NCBI RefSeq assembly: GCF_000383855.1
Contig: NZ_KB912877.1
Coordinates: 4,525,226-4,589,225 of the forward strand
Direction: 5' to 3'
Length of the DNA stretch: 64,000 nt
Origin: Methylobacter marinus A45
GTDB taxonomy: Bacteria; Pseudomonadota; Gammaproteobacteria; Methylococcales; Methylomonadaceae
Shown here in pieces: positions 49,485-59,327 of the stretch (position 1 is its first letter; the number at the start of each line of letters is the position of its first letter). Position numbers and translations under genes: made by a program. The notes under the pieces were generated by a model. That model was not told the origin of the DNA, searched no databases, and worked only from the letters and a program-made list of their open reading frames with translations.

Positions 49485-52130
49485 TCAGCCGGACATAGGC
49501 AGAAAAGGGCTTTTCTGAATCATTTCGGGCTTGATGTCATCCCTCTCCTTCTCTTGCCGCGCAATATCCTTCAACATCTTGAGTAAATAAGCTTCATCGA
49601 GCGGCTTGGTTAAATAATAATCAAACCCGGCATTCAATGCTTCTGTTATTTTATTCTCATCGGCATAGGCGCTGATGGCCGCGATGATTAATGGATTGTT
49701 CTGGCTTCTTATTGTTTTCACCAGTTCCAGACCGGTCATGACCGGCATGTTGAGATCGATAAGCGCCATCTGATAATGTTGTTCGCTTATCAATTGCAGC
49801 GCTTCCTTGCCATTCTTGGCTGAGTCGACGATACAACCGTGTTGCTCAAGCATATTAGCCAGTAACAGCAAATTGATCTCGCTGTCATCGGCAATCAAGA
49901 CCCGGTTGCAATCATTGTGGCCGACTTCGACCCGATGCTGCCGGCTTCCGTCATACTGATTTCTTATACTGACCGGCAAGGGCAAAGTCACCGTAAAAAC
50001 ACTGCCTCTGCCGGGCTGGCTATCGACGGTAATTTCGCCCCCCATGAAGCCGACCAGTTCGCGTGTAATGGCCAAGCCAAGACCCACGCCTTCCCTGACA
50101 AAATCGGTGGTACTAATTTGCACAAAGGGAGAAAAAATCTGTTCCAGATCTTTTTTAGCGATGCCGCAGCCCGTGTCTTCAACAGAGACGATTAGATTGC
50201 AGTCATGGTAGCTCGCGGTGATGGTCACACTGCCATAATCGGTGTATTTAATGGCATTGCTGAGCAGATTGATAAGAATTTGCCGGATACGGGTTTCATC
50301 GCCGATCAAGTGATGGGGAATGACTTCGTTGTTGACGATGAGCACCAGTTGTTTTTCATCGGCTTGCAGCCTGAAAACCTCAATCAGATTGGATAACAGT
50401 GCATCAAAGTCAAAGTCGCCGATATCGATTTTGATTTTATTGGACTCAATCGCTGAAATATCGAGGATATCGGTAATCAGCGTTAACAGATTATCGCTAC
50501 ATTGCTTGATGATGTTTACCTGCTTTTTAACATCCTCAGGCAAATAGGATTTTTTCTGCAACAGTTGCGTAAACCCCAATATGCCATTCAACGGGGTGCG
50601 CAGCTCATGACTGATATTGGCCAGAAACTGGTTTTTGGCATTATTGGCGGTCTCAGCGGCATTTTTTGCCTGCAGCAATGCCGCCGTCCGTTCTTCAATA
50701 ATGGATTCAGTCTGGAAATAGCGCCCGGTCAGTATCAACAGCCCGAGGCCAAGCAAGCAGGTGAACAGCAGCCCGCTGACTAAAACCCACCACATGGGCC
50801 AGTAAATACGCGAATTCTCCAGGATCGAATCGTGGACAAAACTCAAGCGCAGCTGCTGGTCGGCGACCGGGAACACATAATACTCGGAAGCATTAACCGT
50901 CTGATGACCGGCATCGGAATATATAATTTTTTTCTCGTACTTCGGGCCTTTGGACATGGTGACAGTCAGGAAGCTGCCCGACGTATTCAGCTCGCTAAAC
51001 GCCCGGCGCACCAGTTCATCAATGGAAATGGCAGCTAAAATAATCCCCCGACGCAGTTTTTCTTCAGTTTCCGCTTCTTTAAACACGGGCATCACCAGAT
51101 ATAGCTTATTTCCCTCGACCAGCACATAGCCGAACTCGGAAGAAGTAAAATCGCCCTTGAGCAGATCGTTTGGATTTGCCGGAAATGCCCGTCCGGCGTT
51201 TGAGTAGCCGGTTATCCGCTTGTTCAGTATGGATATGAATTCGACATTGGCGGTTCCGGACGGCGATTCGCTGATCCACATCAGCGAATCGATCTCCTTA
51301 AAAGGAGACAGCGCCTGCCTGGTAAATAATGCAAATTCCTTGCTTTCAATCTGGCTCGACCCCATAAAAAAAGTTCTGGCGCTGTTAATGGCGTGCAGGT
51401 CGCCATAAATACGATTTTTTAAGGCGCGCGACAAGGTAATCACCTGATTTTTGAATTTTTGCTGGCGCTGTTGTTGATCCGCCTCCCGGACATACGAGAA
51501 AAATATAATCACTAATACAAACGTAAAAACCAGCGGGACGCCGACTGAAACCATACGCTTGCGCCAGATCTGCCGCGGCTGGGCGAAAACCATCAGCATC
51601 AACGGCGTGAATACCAGAACGCCCATGGTGTCGCCGGCCCACCAGCTGATCCAGTTGACGGGAATTTCAGAGACCGAGATGATGCCGCTCAAATACATGG
51701 CGATCATGGCGATCGTTGCCGGTAACAGACAGCTTAAGGGGCCTCCAAGCAGCATAAAAAGCAGAATGCTTTTATCATCCACCAGCGGGTTCGGAAAACC
51801 GACGAAACATCTTATCAGGTGGCTGCCGACTAAAGCACAGGAGGTGGCTCCAAAACCGGTTATTACATAAATGGGCAACGATTCCTCGTTAAAGCCAAAG
51901 GCCCAGGCACTGATACAGAAATTGCCGATGAATATACCGGGCCAAATCCGCTTGCCCAGCAACAGCATCGCCGCCAGCGAAATGCCGGAAGGCGGCCACA
52001 GCGCACCGGCGTTACTGGGCGGTACTTTAAGCATCTGGCCTAATAAACCCGAGGTAAAATAGACGCTGGCAATAAGACCGATTAAAAATAGGTATTTTGA
52101 TGTACGGATCATTGCTAAACCGGAAGTCAT
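49485..52130 (-). CDS. MASE1-CHASE hybrid sensor histidine kinase
   Basis: 881 residues. Order: MASE1 (about 10-220, ALWPPSGISLAAMLLLG), a CHASE-like periplasmic domain (about 235-420), a helix, a HisKA dimerisation domain with phospho-acceptor His508 in NISHELRTPLNG, an HATPase domain (NAIKYTDYGS, DTGCGIAKKDL, GVGLGLAI), and a C-terminal receiver with Asp792 in LIDLNMPVMTG. No DNA-binding partner is adjacent. The input region parallels that of the GGDEF-EAL protein, so both may read the same signal. Confidence 0.92.
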   Translation of the reverse strand: MTSGLAMIRTSKYLFLIGLIASVYFTSGLLGQMLKVPPSNAGALWPPSGISLAAMLLLGKRIWPGIFIGNFCISAWAFGFNEESLPIYVITGFGATSCALVGSHLIRCFVGFPNPLVDDKSILLFMLLGGPLSCLLPATIAMIAMYLSGIISVSEIPVNWISWWAGDTMGVLVFTPLMLMVFAQPRQIWRKRMVSVGVPLVFTFVLVIIFFSYVREADQQQRQQKFKNQVITLSRALKNRIYGDLHAINSARTFFMGSSQIESKEFALFTRQALSPFKEIDSLMWISESPSGTANVEFISILNKRITGYSNAGRAFPANPNDLLKGDFTSSEFGYVLVEGNKLYLVMPVFKEAETEEKLRRGIILAAISIDELVRRAFSELNTSGSFLTVTMSKGPKYEKKIIYSDAGHQTVNASEYYVFPVADQQLRLSFVHDSILENSRIYWPMWWVLVSGLLFTCLLGLGLLILTGRYFQTESIIEERTAALLQAKNAAETANNAKNQFLANISHELRTPLNGILGFTQLLQKKSYLPEDVKKQVNIIKQCSDNLLTLITDILDISAIESNKIKIDIGDFDFDALLSNLIEVFRLQADEKQLVLIVNNEVIPHHLIGDETRIRQILINLLSNAIKYTDYGSVTITASYHDCNLIVSVEDTGCGIAKKDLEQIFSPFVQISTTDFVREGVGLGLAITRELVGFMGGEITVDSQPGRGSVFTVTLPLPVSIRNQYDGSRQHRVEVGHNDCNRVLIADDSEINLLLLANMLEQHGCIVDSAKNGKEALQLISEQHYQMALIDLNMPVMTGLELVKTIRSQNNPLIIAAISAYADENKITEALNAGFDYYLTKPLDEAYLLKMLKDIARQEKERDDIKPEMIQKSPFLPMSG

Positions 52131-52325
52131 GTTCTGGATTTTATTAATGTAAAATGGTTTCGTTTTACTCTATACCCGGCTTTTTGGAATATCAAAAGCA
52201 TAACAGAATAAAAGCGTCTGAATAGCTACTAACAAGAAAAATATCATTACGGTAGAATATACCCGTCCCATCAAGCTGACCGGCATATACACGGACTTTA
52301 GCCAAAGTCCCCTCGGAATAATTAC

Positions 52326-53936
52326 ATGTTGAGAATCACTGAACTTAAACTCCCTCTCGATCATCCGGAAAGCATGATCAAAACCGCCATTCTCGATCGA
52401 CTCGGTCTCAGCGCGGAACACCGTGTGAATTATACGATATTTCGTCGCGGTATTGATGCCCGCAATCGAAGTTCGATTTTCCTTATTTATAGCCTCGATG
52501 TCGAAATCGACAATGAGCAGGCCATCCTGCAGCGCCTGCACGATGACCCGCATGTTTCCCTGACGCCGGATACGACTTACCGTTTTGTAGCCCGGGCGCC
52601 TGAACACCTGGCTACCCGGCCGGTCGTGATCGGCACCGGGCCCTGCGGACTGTTCGCGGCGTTGATTCTGGCCCAGATGGGTTTTCGTCCGATCATCCTG
52701 GAGCGCGGCAAGGAAGTGCGCGAGCGCACGAAGGATACGTTCGGCCTCTGGCGCAAGCGCCAGTTCAATCCGGAATCGAACGTACAGTTCGGCGAAGGCG
52801 GCGCCGGCACTTTTTCCGACGGCAAGCTTCATACCCAGATCAAGGACCCCAATCATTACGGCCGGAAGGTCCTGACGGAGTTCGTCAAAGCCGGCGCGCC
52901 CGCCGAAATCCTCTACGTCAGCAAGCCGCACATAGGCACTTTCAAGCTGGTTTCGATGGTAGAACAAATACGCGCGACCATCGAGTCATTGGGCGGCGAA
53001 ATACGCTTTCAGAGCCGTGTGGACGATATTATTATCGATAACGGGCAGGTTCATGGGGTCAAGCTCGCCAACGGCGAAACGATCCTCGGCAATCACGTCG
53101 TGCTGGCCGTCGGTCACAGCGCGCGGGACACCTTCAAAATGCTTTATGACCGCGGCGTTTATATTGAGGCCAAGCCTTTTTCCGTCGGCTTCCGCATAGA
53201 GCATCCCCAGTCGCTGATCGACACCTGCCGCTTCGGTAACTATGCCGGCCACCCTTTACTCGGCGCCGCTGATTACAAACTGGTCCATCACTGCCGCAAC
53301 GGGCGCTCCGTCTACAGCTTCTGCATGTGTCCCGGCGGTACGGTCGTGGCGGCCACGTCCGAGGCCGGCCATGTCGTCACCAACGGCATGAGCCAGTATT
53401 CGCGCAATGAGCGCAATGCCAACAGCGGCATTGTTGTCGGCATCACGCCTGACGATTATCCGGGCCATCCGTTGGCCGGCATCGAATTCCAGCGCCGGTT
53501 GGAAGCCCGGGCATTTGAACTGGGCGGCGGCACCTATGAAGCGCCGGGGCAACTGGTAGGCGATTTCCTGGAAAAGCGCCCTTCGGTTGCGCTGGGCACG
53601 GTACAGCCCTCCTATACGCCGGGCGTGCATTTGTGCGATCTGAGCTCCGCCCTGCCCGACTATGCCATAGAAGCGATACGGGAAGCCTTGCCGGCATTTG
53701 ATAGAAAAATAAAAGGATTTGCCATGCACGACGCCGTGCTGACCGGCGTTGAGACGCGAACCTCATCACCGATTCGCATCAAGCGCAATGCCGATTATCA
53801 GAGCCTGAATACCCGGGGTCTGTATCCGGCGGGAGAAGGCGCGGGCTATGCGGGCGGCATTCTATCCGCAGCCGTGGACGGCATTAAAGTAGCCGAGGCA
53901 CTGGCTTTGGATTGGGTCCGCGGCCAGCAGGCATAG
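52326..53936 (+). CDS. FAD-dependent dehydrogenase (COG2509 type)
   Basis: 536 residues. An N-terminal extension of about 95 residues (LRITELKLPLDHPESMIKTA) precedes the FAD-binding motif VVIGTGPCGLFAALILAQMG, followed by NVQFGEGGAGTFSDGKL, VVLAVGHSARDTF, and a C-terminal GLYPAGEGAGYAGGI. This is the widespread family of uncharacterised flavin dehydrogenases; no substrate is known. It is a single gene after a 195-base intergenic region. Confidence 0.85.
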   Translation: MLRITELKLPLDHPESMIKTAILDRLGLSAEHRVNYTIFRRGIDARNRSSIFLIYSLDVEIDNEQAILQRLHDDPHVSLTPDTTYRFVARAPEHLATRPVVIGTGPCGLFAALILAQMGFRPIILERGKEVRERTKDTFGLWRKRQFNPESNVQFGEGGAGTFSDGKLHTQIKDPNHYGRKVLTEFVKAGAPAEILYVSKPHIGTFKLVSMVEQIRATIESLGGEIRFQSRVDDIIIDNGQVHGVKLANGETILGNHVVLAVGHSARDTFKMLYDRGVYIEAKPFSVGFRIEHPQSLIDTCRFGNYAGHPLLGAADYKLVHHCRNGRSVYSFCMCPGGTVVAATSEAGHVVTNGMSQYSRNERNANSGIVVGITPDDYPGHPLAGIEFQRRLEARAFELGGGTYEAPGQLVGDFLEKRPSVALGTVQPSYTPGVHLCDLSSALPDYAIEAIREALPAFDRKIKGFAMHDAVLTGVETRTSSPIRIKRNADYQSLNTRGLYPAGEGAGYAGGILSAAVDGIKVAEALALDWVRGQQA

Positions 53937-53988
53937 TTTGTAAAACCGATGAGACAGGGAGGTTCCTTTCAGCGCGCCCCTGACCGGT

Positions 53989-54345
53989 CTATTTGGATCG
54001 TTTGGTCGTATTGAAGACAAATGAGGACACGACGCCGTGCTTGTCAAAGCGAATGAGCAGATCTTCCGTACTGGCATCATCGAACAGACTGTAATGATAG
54101 ATACCGTACGTCCAGGTTCTCAGGCCGTCTTCGATTCCAGTCCTCCAGGGATTGCCAAAAATGGAGCGTATTTCGTTCTGGGTGGTTTCGCCTATTTTGA
54201 TCGTCGAAACCTGGCCGGCCGGGAACTCATGCCCGACAGTAGCGCATCCCGCAATAGAGAAAAGCGCCATAACCATGACCAGGCCAGCGGCCGCCTTCCT
54301 TAATAATCCCGTTGATACCACGGCATATACAACATCAATTTTCAT
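53989..54345 (-). CDS. BamE/SmpA-like lipoprotein
   Basis: 118 residues. The signal ends in the lipobox SIAGC (Cys34), preceded by an unusually long N-terminus; a start at the internal MVMALF could be the real one. The mature part IKIGETTQNEIRSIFGNPWRTG is the BamE/SmpA-OmlA domain signature, followed by WTYGIYHYS. It may assist outer-membrane assembly, but it is a paralog-like short form. It is convergent with the FAD-dehydrogenase gene. Confidence 0.75.
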   Translation of the reverse strand: MKIDVVYAVVSTGLLRKAAAGLVMVMALFSIAGCATVGHEFPAGQVSTIKIGETTQNEIRSIFGNPWRTGIEDGLRTWTYGIYHYSLFDDASTEDLLIRFDKHGVVSSFVFNTTKRSK

Positions 54346-54547
54346 TATTATCCGATATCGATTTTAAAAATCCGTTATCCTGATATTAAAATAAAAGACT
54401 GTCAAATCCACGGTCTATATATGTGAATAAACGTATTTTTTTATTATGTACAGCTTAGTTATAAGAAACCCGGAAAAGCTTATTGCATGGACTTCATTTT
54501 AATTTAAACTCCGATAAATTCCTTACAGATAATCCGAGATTTTATTT

Positions 54548-55615
54548 GTGCAAAATCTGCCATCGAACATGACGGACACCATGTCTTTTTTACCCACCTA
54601 TAATGCACCGCCTGAACAGCACCGGGAGTATCTGCGGCAAAGTTTACCGTTGATGATAAAGAATAATATTCCAACGGACCCCATAAACTATGCCATCTGG
54701 TACGAATATGTCACCGGTAATAACCTGCAGCTGAATCAGGAAGTCGATACATTAATCCGCGACAAAAAAACATTTGACCCCGAAACCAGCTTAAATCTTT
54801 ATAAAACGCATATCTGTAATGCATCGGCTGAGTCTTTTGAAAAAATTAACCACCAACTGCGGCAGCTGATCGAACAAACAGTACTGGCCGTCAATCTTGC
54901 CAGTGAAAAAGCATCGGTCGCCGGCGATCATCTCACGGTTAACTCCCAGACCTTGCAAACAACCGAAGCGCCAACCGATCTGCGCGTCATCCTGGCTGAA
55001 ATTATCCAGGAAACCAGGCAACTCGCCGAAGCCAGTAACGCTTTAAAAGCCCAGCTGAACGAAACTCACAAGGAAATGGAACTGCTTCGGAACGAACTTG
55101 CCCAGGTGCGCGAGATCGCTAAAACCGATGCCCTGACAGGGCTGTTGAATCGGCGGGCTTTTGATAACGCCTTAACCGCATTCGTAGCCAGTCCGACCTG
55201 TCAACACGGCTGCCTGGCATTATTGGACCTGGATCACTTCAAGCAAGTCAACGATAGCCATGGCCATTTAGTCGGTGATAAAGTATTGCGGTTTTTCGCC
55301 TCGCTGTTGAAAAAATATATCGCCGGCCATCATCATGCCGCGCGCTATGGCGGCGAGGAAATGGCCATTATCATGCCGGATACGGCATTGACCGAGGCCC
55401 TGGATATTATCGACCACATCAGAAAAATCATGGAAAGCACCCGCCTGACACGCAAGGACAATACCGAAACCATCGGCAAGGTTACGGTCTCTTCGGGTAT
55501 TGCGATACTGCGGGCCGGCGATACGATGGAAAGCATTATCGACCGGGCCGATGCCGCCCTTTACCGGGCCAAGGAGACCGGGCGCAACAAAATTGTCGTT
55601 GAAAACACGCCTTGA
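54548..55615 (+). CDS. diguanylate cyclase (GGDEF) protein
   Basis: 355 residues from a GTG at 54548; ATG codons at 54569 and 54581 are alternatives. The N-terminal 160 residues are helical (PTDPINYAIWYEYVTGNN), a short coiled coil (about 155-190) links to the GGDEF domain (about 195-350: KTDALTGLLNRRAFDNAL, LDLDHFKQVND). The active-site loop reads GGEEM rather than GGEEF. There is no membrane segment, so it is cytoplasmic. It would make c-di-GMP if the Met is tolerated. The mtgA frame begins close behind. Confidence 0.85.
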   Translation: MQNLPSNMTDTMSFLPTYNAPPEQHREYLRQSLPLMIKNNIPTDPINYAIWYEYVTGNNLQLNQEVDTLIRDKKTFDPETSLNLYKTHICNASAESFEKINHQLRQLIEQTVLAVNLASEKASVAGDHLTVNSQTLQTTEAPTDLRVILAEIIQETRQLAEASNALKAQLNETHKEMELLRNELAQVREIAKTDALTGLLNRRAFDNALTAFVASPTCQHGCLALLDLDHFKQVNDSHGHLVGDKVLRFFASLLKKYIAGHHHAARYGGEEMAIIMPDTALTEALDIIDHIRKIMESTRLTRKDNTETIGKVTVSSGIAILRAGDTMESIIDRADAALYRAKETGRNKIVVENTP

Positions 55616-55718
55616 TTTATCGCCCAAATTTAACCCCGAAGCCGTTCCGCTTGATGACGCCGCATCGGTTCGAACCCATAGAAAAAACTTTATCGATTTT
55701 ACAAAACAAGCCCGTTCC

Positions 55719-56441
55719 TTGAGAAAACGCACTTCCCGCTCATTGCCACTGAAACTTAAACTACGAAACGCGGCGCTTTATTTGCTGCTGACTTTTGTGG
55801 TTACATCCGTTGGCCTGTGCGCCTTATTACGCTGGCTTCCCGCGCCAACCTCGGCATTTATGATGTACCGGCATTTTGAGGACTTGGCCGATAATCAGCC
55901 ATTCCAAGCCATCGACTATACCTGGGTCGGCGCCGACAAAATCTCCCCCAATGCCTCGGCGGCCGTTATTGCCTCCGAAGACCAGCGTTTTTTCCGGCAC
56001 TCCGGGTTTGATCTGAACGCCATACAGTCCTCAATCGATGTGTATATGGGCGGCGGCAAGCTGAGGGGAGCCAGCACGATTTCCCAGCAAGTCGCCAAAA
56101 ACCTGTTCCTGATCCCGTCAAAAAGTTTCTTGCGCAAGGGAGTGGAAGCCTGGTTTACGCTGTTGATTGAATTACTGTGGAGCAAGGAACGGATATTGGT
56201 GATGTATCTGAACATAGCCGAATTCGGTGATCATTTATTCGGCATAGAAGCGGCCAGCCGCCACTATTTCGGCATTGCCGCAAAACATCTCAGCCGTTCC
56301 CAGGCGGCGCTGCTGGCCGCCACGCTACCCAACCCGATCACCCTGCACGCAAAACATCCCTCGAATTATGTGCTCAAGCGCCAGCACTGGATTCTCAGGC
56401 AAATGAAAAACCTCGGCTACCCATCCATCAAGAATCGGTAA
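55719..56441 (+). CDS. mtgA: monofunctional peptidoglycan transglycosylase MtgA
   Basis: About 240 residues from a TTG at 55719 (TTG AGA AAA CGC), chosen because it puts a basic stretch directly before the single membrane helix. The frame is open back to 55500 inside the cyclase gene and there is no ATG, so the start is uncertain. The GT51 domain has the catalytic Glu in IASEDQRFFRHSGFD, GASTISQQVAKNLFL, and ILVMYLNIAEFGDHLFGIEAA. It polymerises lipid II into glycan strands at the inner membrane. Confidence 0.88.
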   Translation: MRKRTSRSLPLKLKLRNAALYLLLTFVVTSVGLCALLRWLPAPTSAFMMYRHFEDLADNQPFQAIDYTWVGADKISPNASAAVIASEDQRFFRHSGFDLNAIQSSIDVYMGGGKLRGASTISQQVAKNLFLIPSKSFLRKGVEAWFTLLIELLWSKERILVMYLNIAEFGDHLFGIEAASRHYFGIAAKHLSRSQAALLAATLPNPITLHAKHPSNYVLKRQHWILRQMKNLGYPSIKNR

Positions 56442-56586
56442 TATTATTAACCATAGCCGGCACGATACAATAAATTTCAGGCAAATCTGGCATTAACCGC
56501 CTGATCAAATTAAAATAGCGGAAATTATTATCTTATCGATCCCGCTCGATAAATATACCGTGGTACTCACTCCTGACGGATTATTA

Positions 56587-57495
56587 ATGACTGATTATAA
56601 ACTGACCCACCTCAAACAGCTGGAAGCTGAAAGTATTCATATTATTCGTGAAGTAGCCGCCGAATTTGAACGCCCGGTGATGTTGTATTCCATCGGCAAG
56701 GATTCAGCCGTCATGTTGCATCTGACCATGAAGGCTTTTCATCCTGGCAAACCGCCCTTCCCTCTGATGCACGTCGACACGACCTGGAAATTCAAGGAAA
56801 TGATCGAGTTTCGCGACCGCATGGTCAAGGACCTGGGCCTTGACCTGCTGGTCCATGTCAACCAGGACGGCGTCGAGCAGGGCATCGGGCCGTTTACCCA
56901 TGGCAGTAAAAAACATACCGATGTCATGAAAACCGAAGGTCTCAAGCAGGCGCTGAACAAATATCAGTTCGACGCTGCTTTCGGCGGCGCCCGGCGCGAC
57001 GAGGAAAAATCCCGCGCGAAAGAACGTGTCTATTCCTTCCGCGACAAGAATCATCGCTGGGACCCCAAGAATCAGCGGCCTGAATTATGGAACATCTATA
57101 ACGGCAGAATCGACAAGGGCGAAAGCATTCGCGTGTTCCCGCTTTCCAACTGGACCGAACTGGACATCTGGCAATACATTCATCTGGAAAACATCCCGAT
57201 TGTGCCGCTGTATTTCGCCAAGGAACGCCCCGTCGTCAACAAGGACGGCATGCTGATCATGGTCGACGACGACCGCATGCCGATCGAGCCGGGCGACAAG
57301 GTGGAAATGAAAATGGTCCGCTTCCGCACCCTGGGCTGCTATCCACTGACAGGCGCCGTCGAATCGACCGCCACCACGCTGCCTGAAATCATTCAGGAAA
57401 TGCTGTTGACCACAACCTCTGAACGCCAGGGGCGACTGATCGATCACGACCAGGCCGGCTCCATGGAGCAGAAAAAGCGCGAAGGGTATTTCTAA
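56587..57495 (+). CDS. cysD: sulfate adenylyltransferase subunit 2 (CysD)
   Basis: 302 residues from the ATG at 56587, exactly the E. coli length, preceded by GGA at a suitable distance. PP-loop motif [13 protein letters not shown], then [31 protein letters not shown] and [13 protein letters not shown]. CysD and CysN make APS from sulfate and ATP, the entry to sulfate assimilation. cysN follows 48 bases downstream. Confidence 0.97.
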   Translation: MTDYKLTHLKQLEAESIHIIREVAAEFERPVMLYSIGKDSAVMLHLTMKAFHPGKPPFPLMHVDTTWKFKEMIEFRDRMVKDLGLDLLVHVNQDGVEQGIGPFTHGSKKHTDVMKTEGLKQALNKYQFDAAFGGARRDEEKSRAKERVYSFRDKNHRWDPKNQRPELWNIYNGRIDKGESIRVFPLSNWTELDIWQYIHLENIPIVPLYFAKERPVVNKDGMLIMVDDDRMPIEPGDKVEMKMVRFRTLGCYPLTGAVESTATTLPEIIQEMLLTTTSERQGRLIDHDQAGSMEQKKREGYF

Positions 57496-57543
57496 CGATA
57501 CCCGCCACTGCAACATATAACAGGAATTCAGAGAAACAACACT

Positions 57544-59172
57544 ATGTCACACCAATCCGATTTAATCAGTTCCGACATCAATGCTTATCTGGCGCAGCAT
57601 GAACGCAAGGAATTGTTACGATTCTTGACCTGCGGCAATGTCGACGACGGCAAAAGCACGCTGATCGGCCGCCTGCTGCATGATTCCAAGATGATCTACG
57701 AAGACCAGCTGGCCGCGGTTCAGGCCGACAGCGTCAAATCCGGCACCACGGGCGCCGGTAAGATCGATCTGGCCTTGCTGGTTGACGGCTTGCAGGCGGA
57801 ACGCGAACAGGGCATTACAATCGATGTCGCTTATCGCTATTTCTCCACCGCTACCCGCAAATTCATCATTGCCGACACCCCGGGCCATGAGCAATACACG
57901 CGCAACATGGCCACGGGCGCCTCGACCTGCGATCTGGCCGTCATCCTGATCGACGCGCGTTACGGCGTGCAAACCCAGACCAAGCGTCACAGTTTCATCG
58001 CCTCGTTGCTGGGCATCAGACATATCATCGTCGCGGTCAACAAAATGGACCTGGTCGATTATAACGAAGCAACCTTCAATCAAATCAAGGCCGATTACCT
58101 GGCATTTACCCAGACGCTGGATCTGCACGACATTACCTTTATCCCGATGTCGGCATTGGACGGCGACAACGTGGTCAACCGCAGCGACAACATGCCCTGG
58201 TTTACCGGCGTGCCGATGATGGAAGCGCTGAACACCATTGAAATCGCCAACGACCGCAATTTCGACGACGCACGCTTCCCCGTCCAGTATGTCAACCGTC
58301 CCAACCTTGACTTCCGCGGTTTCTGCGGCACGGTGGCATCAGGCATTTTCCGCAAGGGCGACCGCGTTACCGCCCTGCCCTCGGGTAAAAGCAGCAAAAT
58401 CAAGTCAATCGTGACTTACGACGGCGATCTTGATCAGGCGTTTCCGCCGATGGCCGTGACATTGACGCTGGAAGACGAAATCGACATCAGCCGCGGCGAC
58501 ATGATTGTCGGCACGGAGAAAGCCCCGGCCACGGTCGCCGATAAATTCAAGGCCAGCATCGTCTGGATGGCCGAGCAAGCCATGACGCCCGGCCGCCAGT
58601 ACATTATCAAGCTGGCCACCCGCAGCGTACCCGGCTCCATCTCGATGATCCATCACCGTATCGATGTCAATACCCTGGAACATCACGACGCCAGCGAATT
58701 GAAGCTCAACGAGATCGGCACCTGCACGGTTTCAGTCAACGCCCCCGTGGTATTCGACCCCTACAAGCGCACTAAGGGCACGGGCTCGTTCATTATCATC
58801 GACCGCCTGACCAACGGCACGGTCGGCGCCGGCATGATCACCGGCCATACGGAAGATGAAATTCAGCAACCGGTCAGCATAGCGGAACGGGCGGCGCGAT
58901 TCAGTCAGACGGCCACGGCTATCGCCTTGACCGGCGCCAATGGCAAGGACATGGCGTATCAACTGGAACGGAAATTATTCGACACCGGCCATGCCACAAC
59001 CATCCTGGAAGCCGAAGACGCGGCGCCGCTTATTCAGGCCGTCAAAAATGCCGGCCTGATCTGCTTGTGCGTGAACAGCAATGCCGAGCTGTCGGACATC
59101 GCGTTTGACAGCGATAATCAATCGATTGACGATATCTACGCGGCTTTGAAGGATCAAAAAATCATTTATTGA
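57544..59172 (+). CDS. cysN: sulfate adenylyltransferase subunit 1 (CysN) with a degenerate C-terminal APS-kinase-like tail
   Basis: 542 residues. GTPase motifs: GNVDDGKST (31-39), DTPGHEQY and NKMDL, followed by the EF-Tu-like barrels to about residue 450. E. coli CysN stops at 475; CysNC fusions have a full APS kinase (about 630 in total). Here residues about 455-542 ([42 protein letters not shown]) look like a shortened CysC domain whose P-loop GxSGSGKST is lost. APS kinase activity is therefore not expected from this protein. A strong terminator follows. Confidence 0.95.
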   Translation: MSHQSDLISSDINAYLAQHERKELLRFLTCGNVDDGKSTLIGRLLHDSKMIYEDQLAAVQADSVKSGTTGAGKIDLALLVDGLQAEREQGITIDVAYRYFSTATRKFIIADTPGHEQYTRNMATGASTCDLAVILIDARYGVQTQTKRHSFIASLLGIRHIIVAVNKMDLVDYNEATFNQIKADYLAFTQTLDLHDITFIPMSALDGDNVVNRSDNMPWFTGVPMMEALNTIEIANDRNFDDARFPVQYVNRPNLDFRGFCGTVASGIFRKGDRVTALPSGKSSKIKSIVTYDGDLDQAFPPMAVTLTLEDEIDISRGDMIVGTEKAPATVADKFKASIVWMAEQAMTPGRQYIIKLATRSVPGSISMIHHRIDVNTLEHHDASELKLNEIGTCTVSVNAPVVFDPYKRTKGTGSFIIIDRLTNGTVGAGMITGHTEDEIQQPVSIAERAARFSQTATAIALTGANGKDMAYQLERKLFDTGHATTILEAEDAAPLIQAVKNAGLICLCVNSNAELSDIAFDSDNQSIDDIYAALKDQKIIY

Positions 59173-59183
59173 TCCTGCAGACA

Positions 59184-59213
59184 AAAAAAGAGGCGCTCAG
59201 GCGCCTCTTTTTT
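59184..59213. terminator. bidirectional terminator between cysN and lon
   Basis: AAAAAAGAGGCGC (59184-59196) and GCGCCTCTTTTTT (59201-59213) form a perfect 13-bp stem with a 4-base loop. T runs occur on both strands, so it can end cysDN and readthrough from lon. Confidence 0.9.
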
Positions 59214-59269
59214 GCTGTTCAACATTTCCAACCGTAGAGCGCGTGCCGCTGTTCCTCGACCCTGCAACA

Positions 59270-59286
59270 CTTCGCGTTCTTCGCGG
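59270..59286. repeat. second copy of the CCGCGAAG/CCACGAAG-type dispersed repeat
   Basis: CTTCGCGTTCTTCGCGG, followed by a T run, resembles the right arm of the palindromic repeat at 12654-12671. Here only one arm is present. Confidence 0.4.
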
Positions 59287-59327
59287 TTTTTTATGCCCTT
59301 GATTGATGCAGGCGCTTCTGCCTTGTA

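Noticed and set aside
52170-52967. 265-codon open frame on the minus strand
   Set aside because: It lies opposite the FAD-dehydrogenase gene, its translation has no family pattern, and codon bias explains the open frame.
55671-55690. TTCGAACC sequence resembling a tRNA T-loop
   Set aside because: No acceptor, D or anticodon arms can be formed around it.
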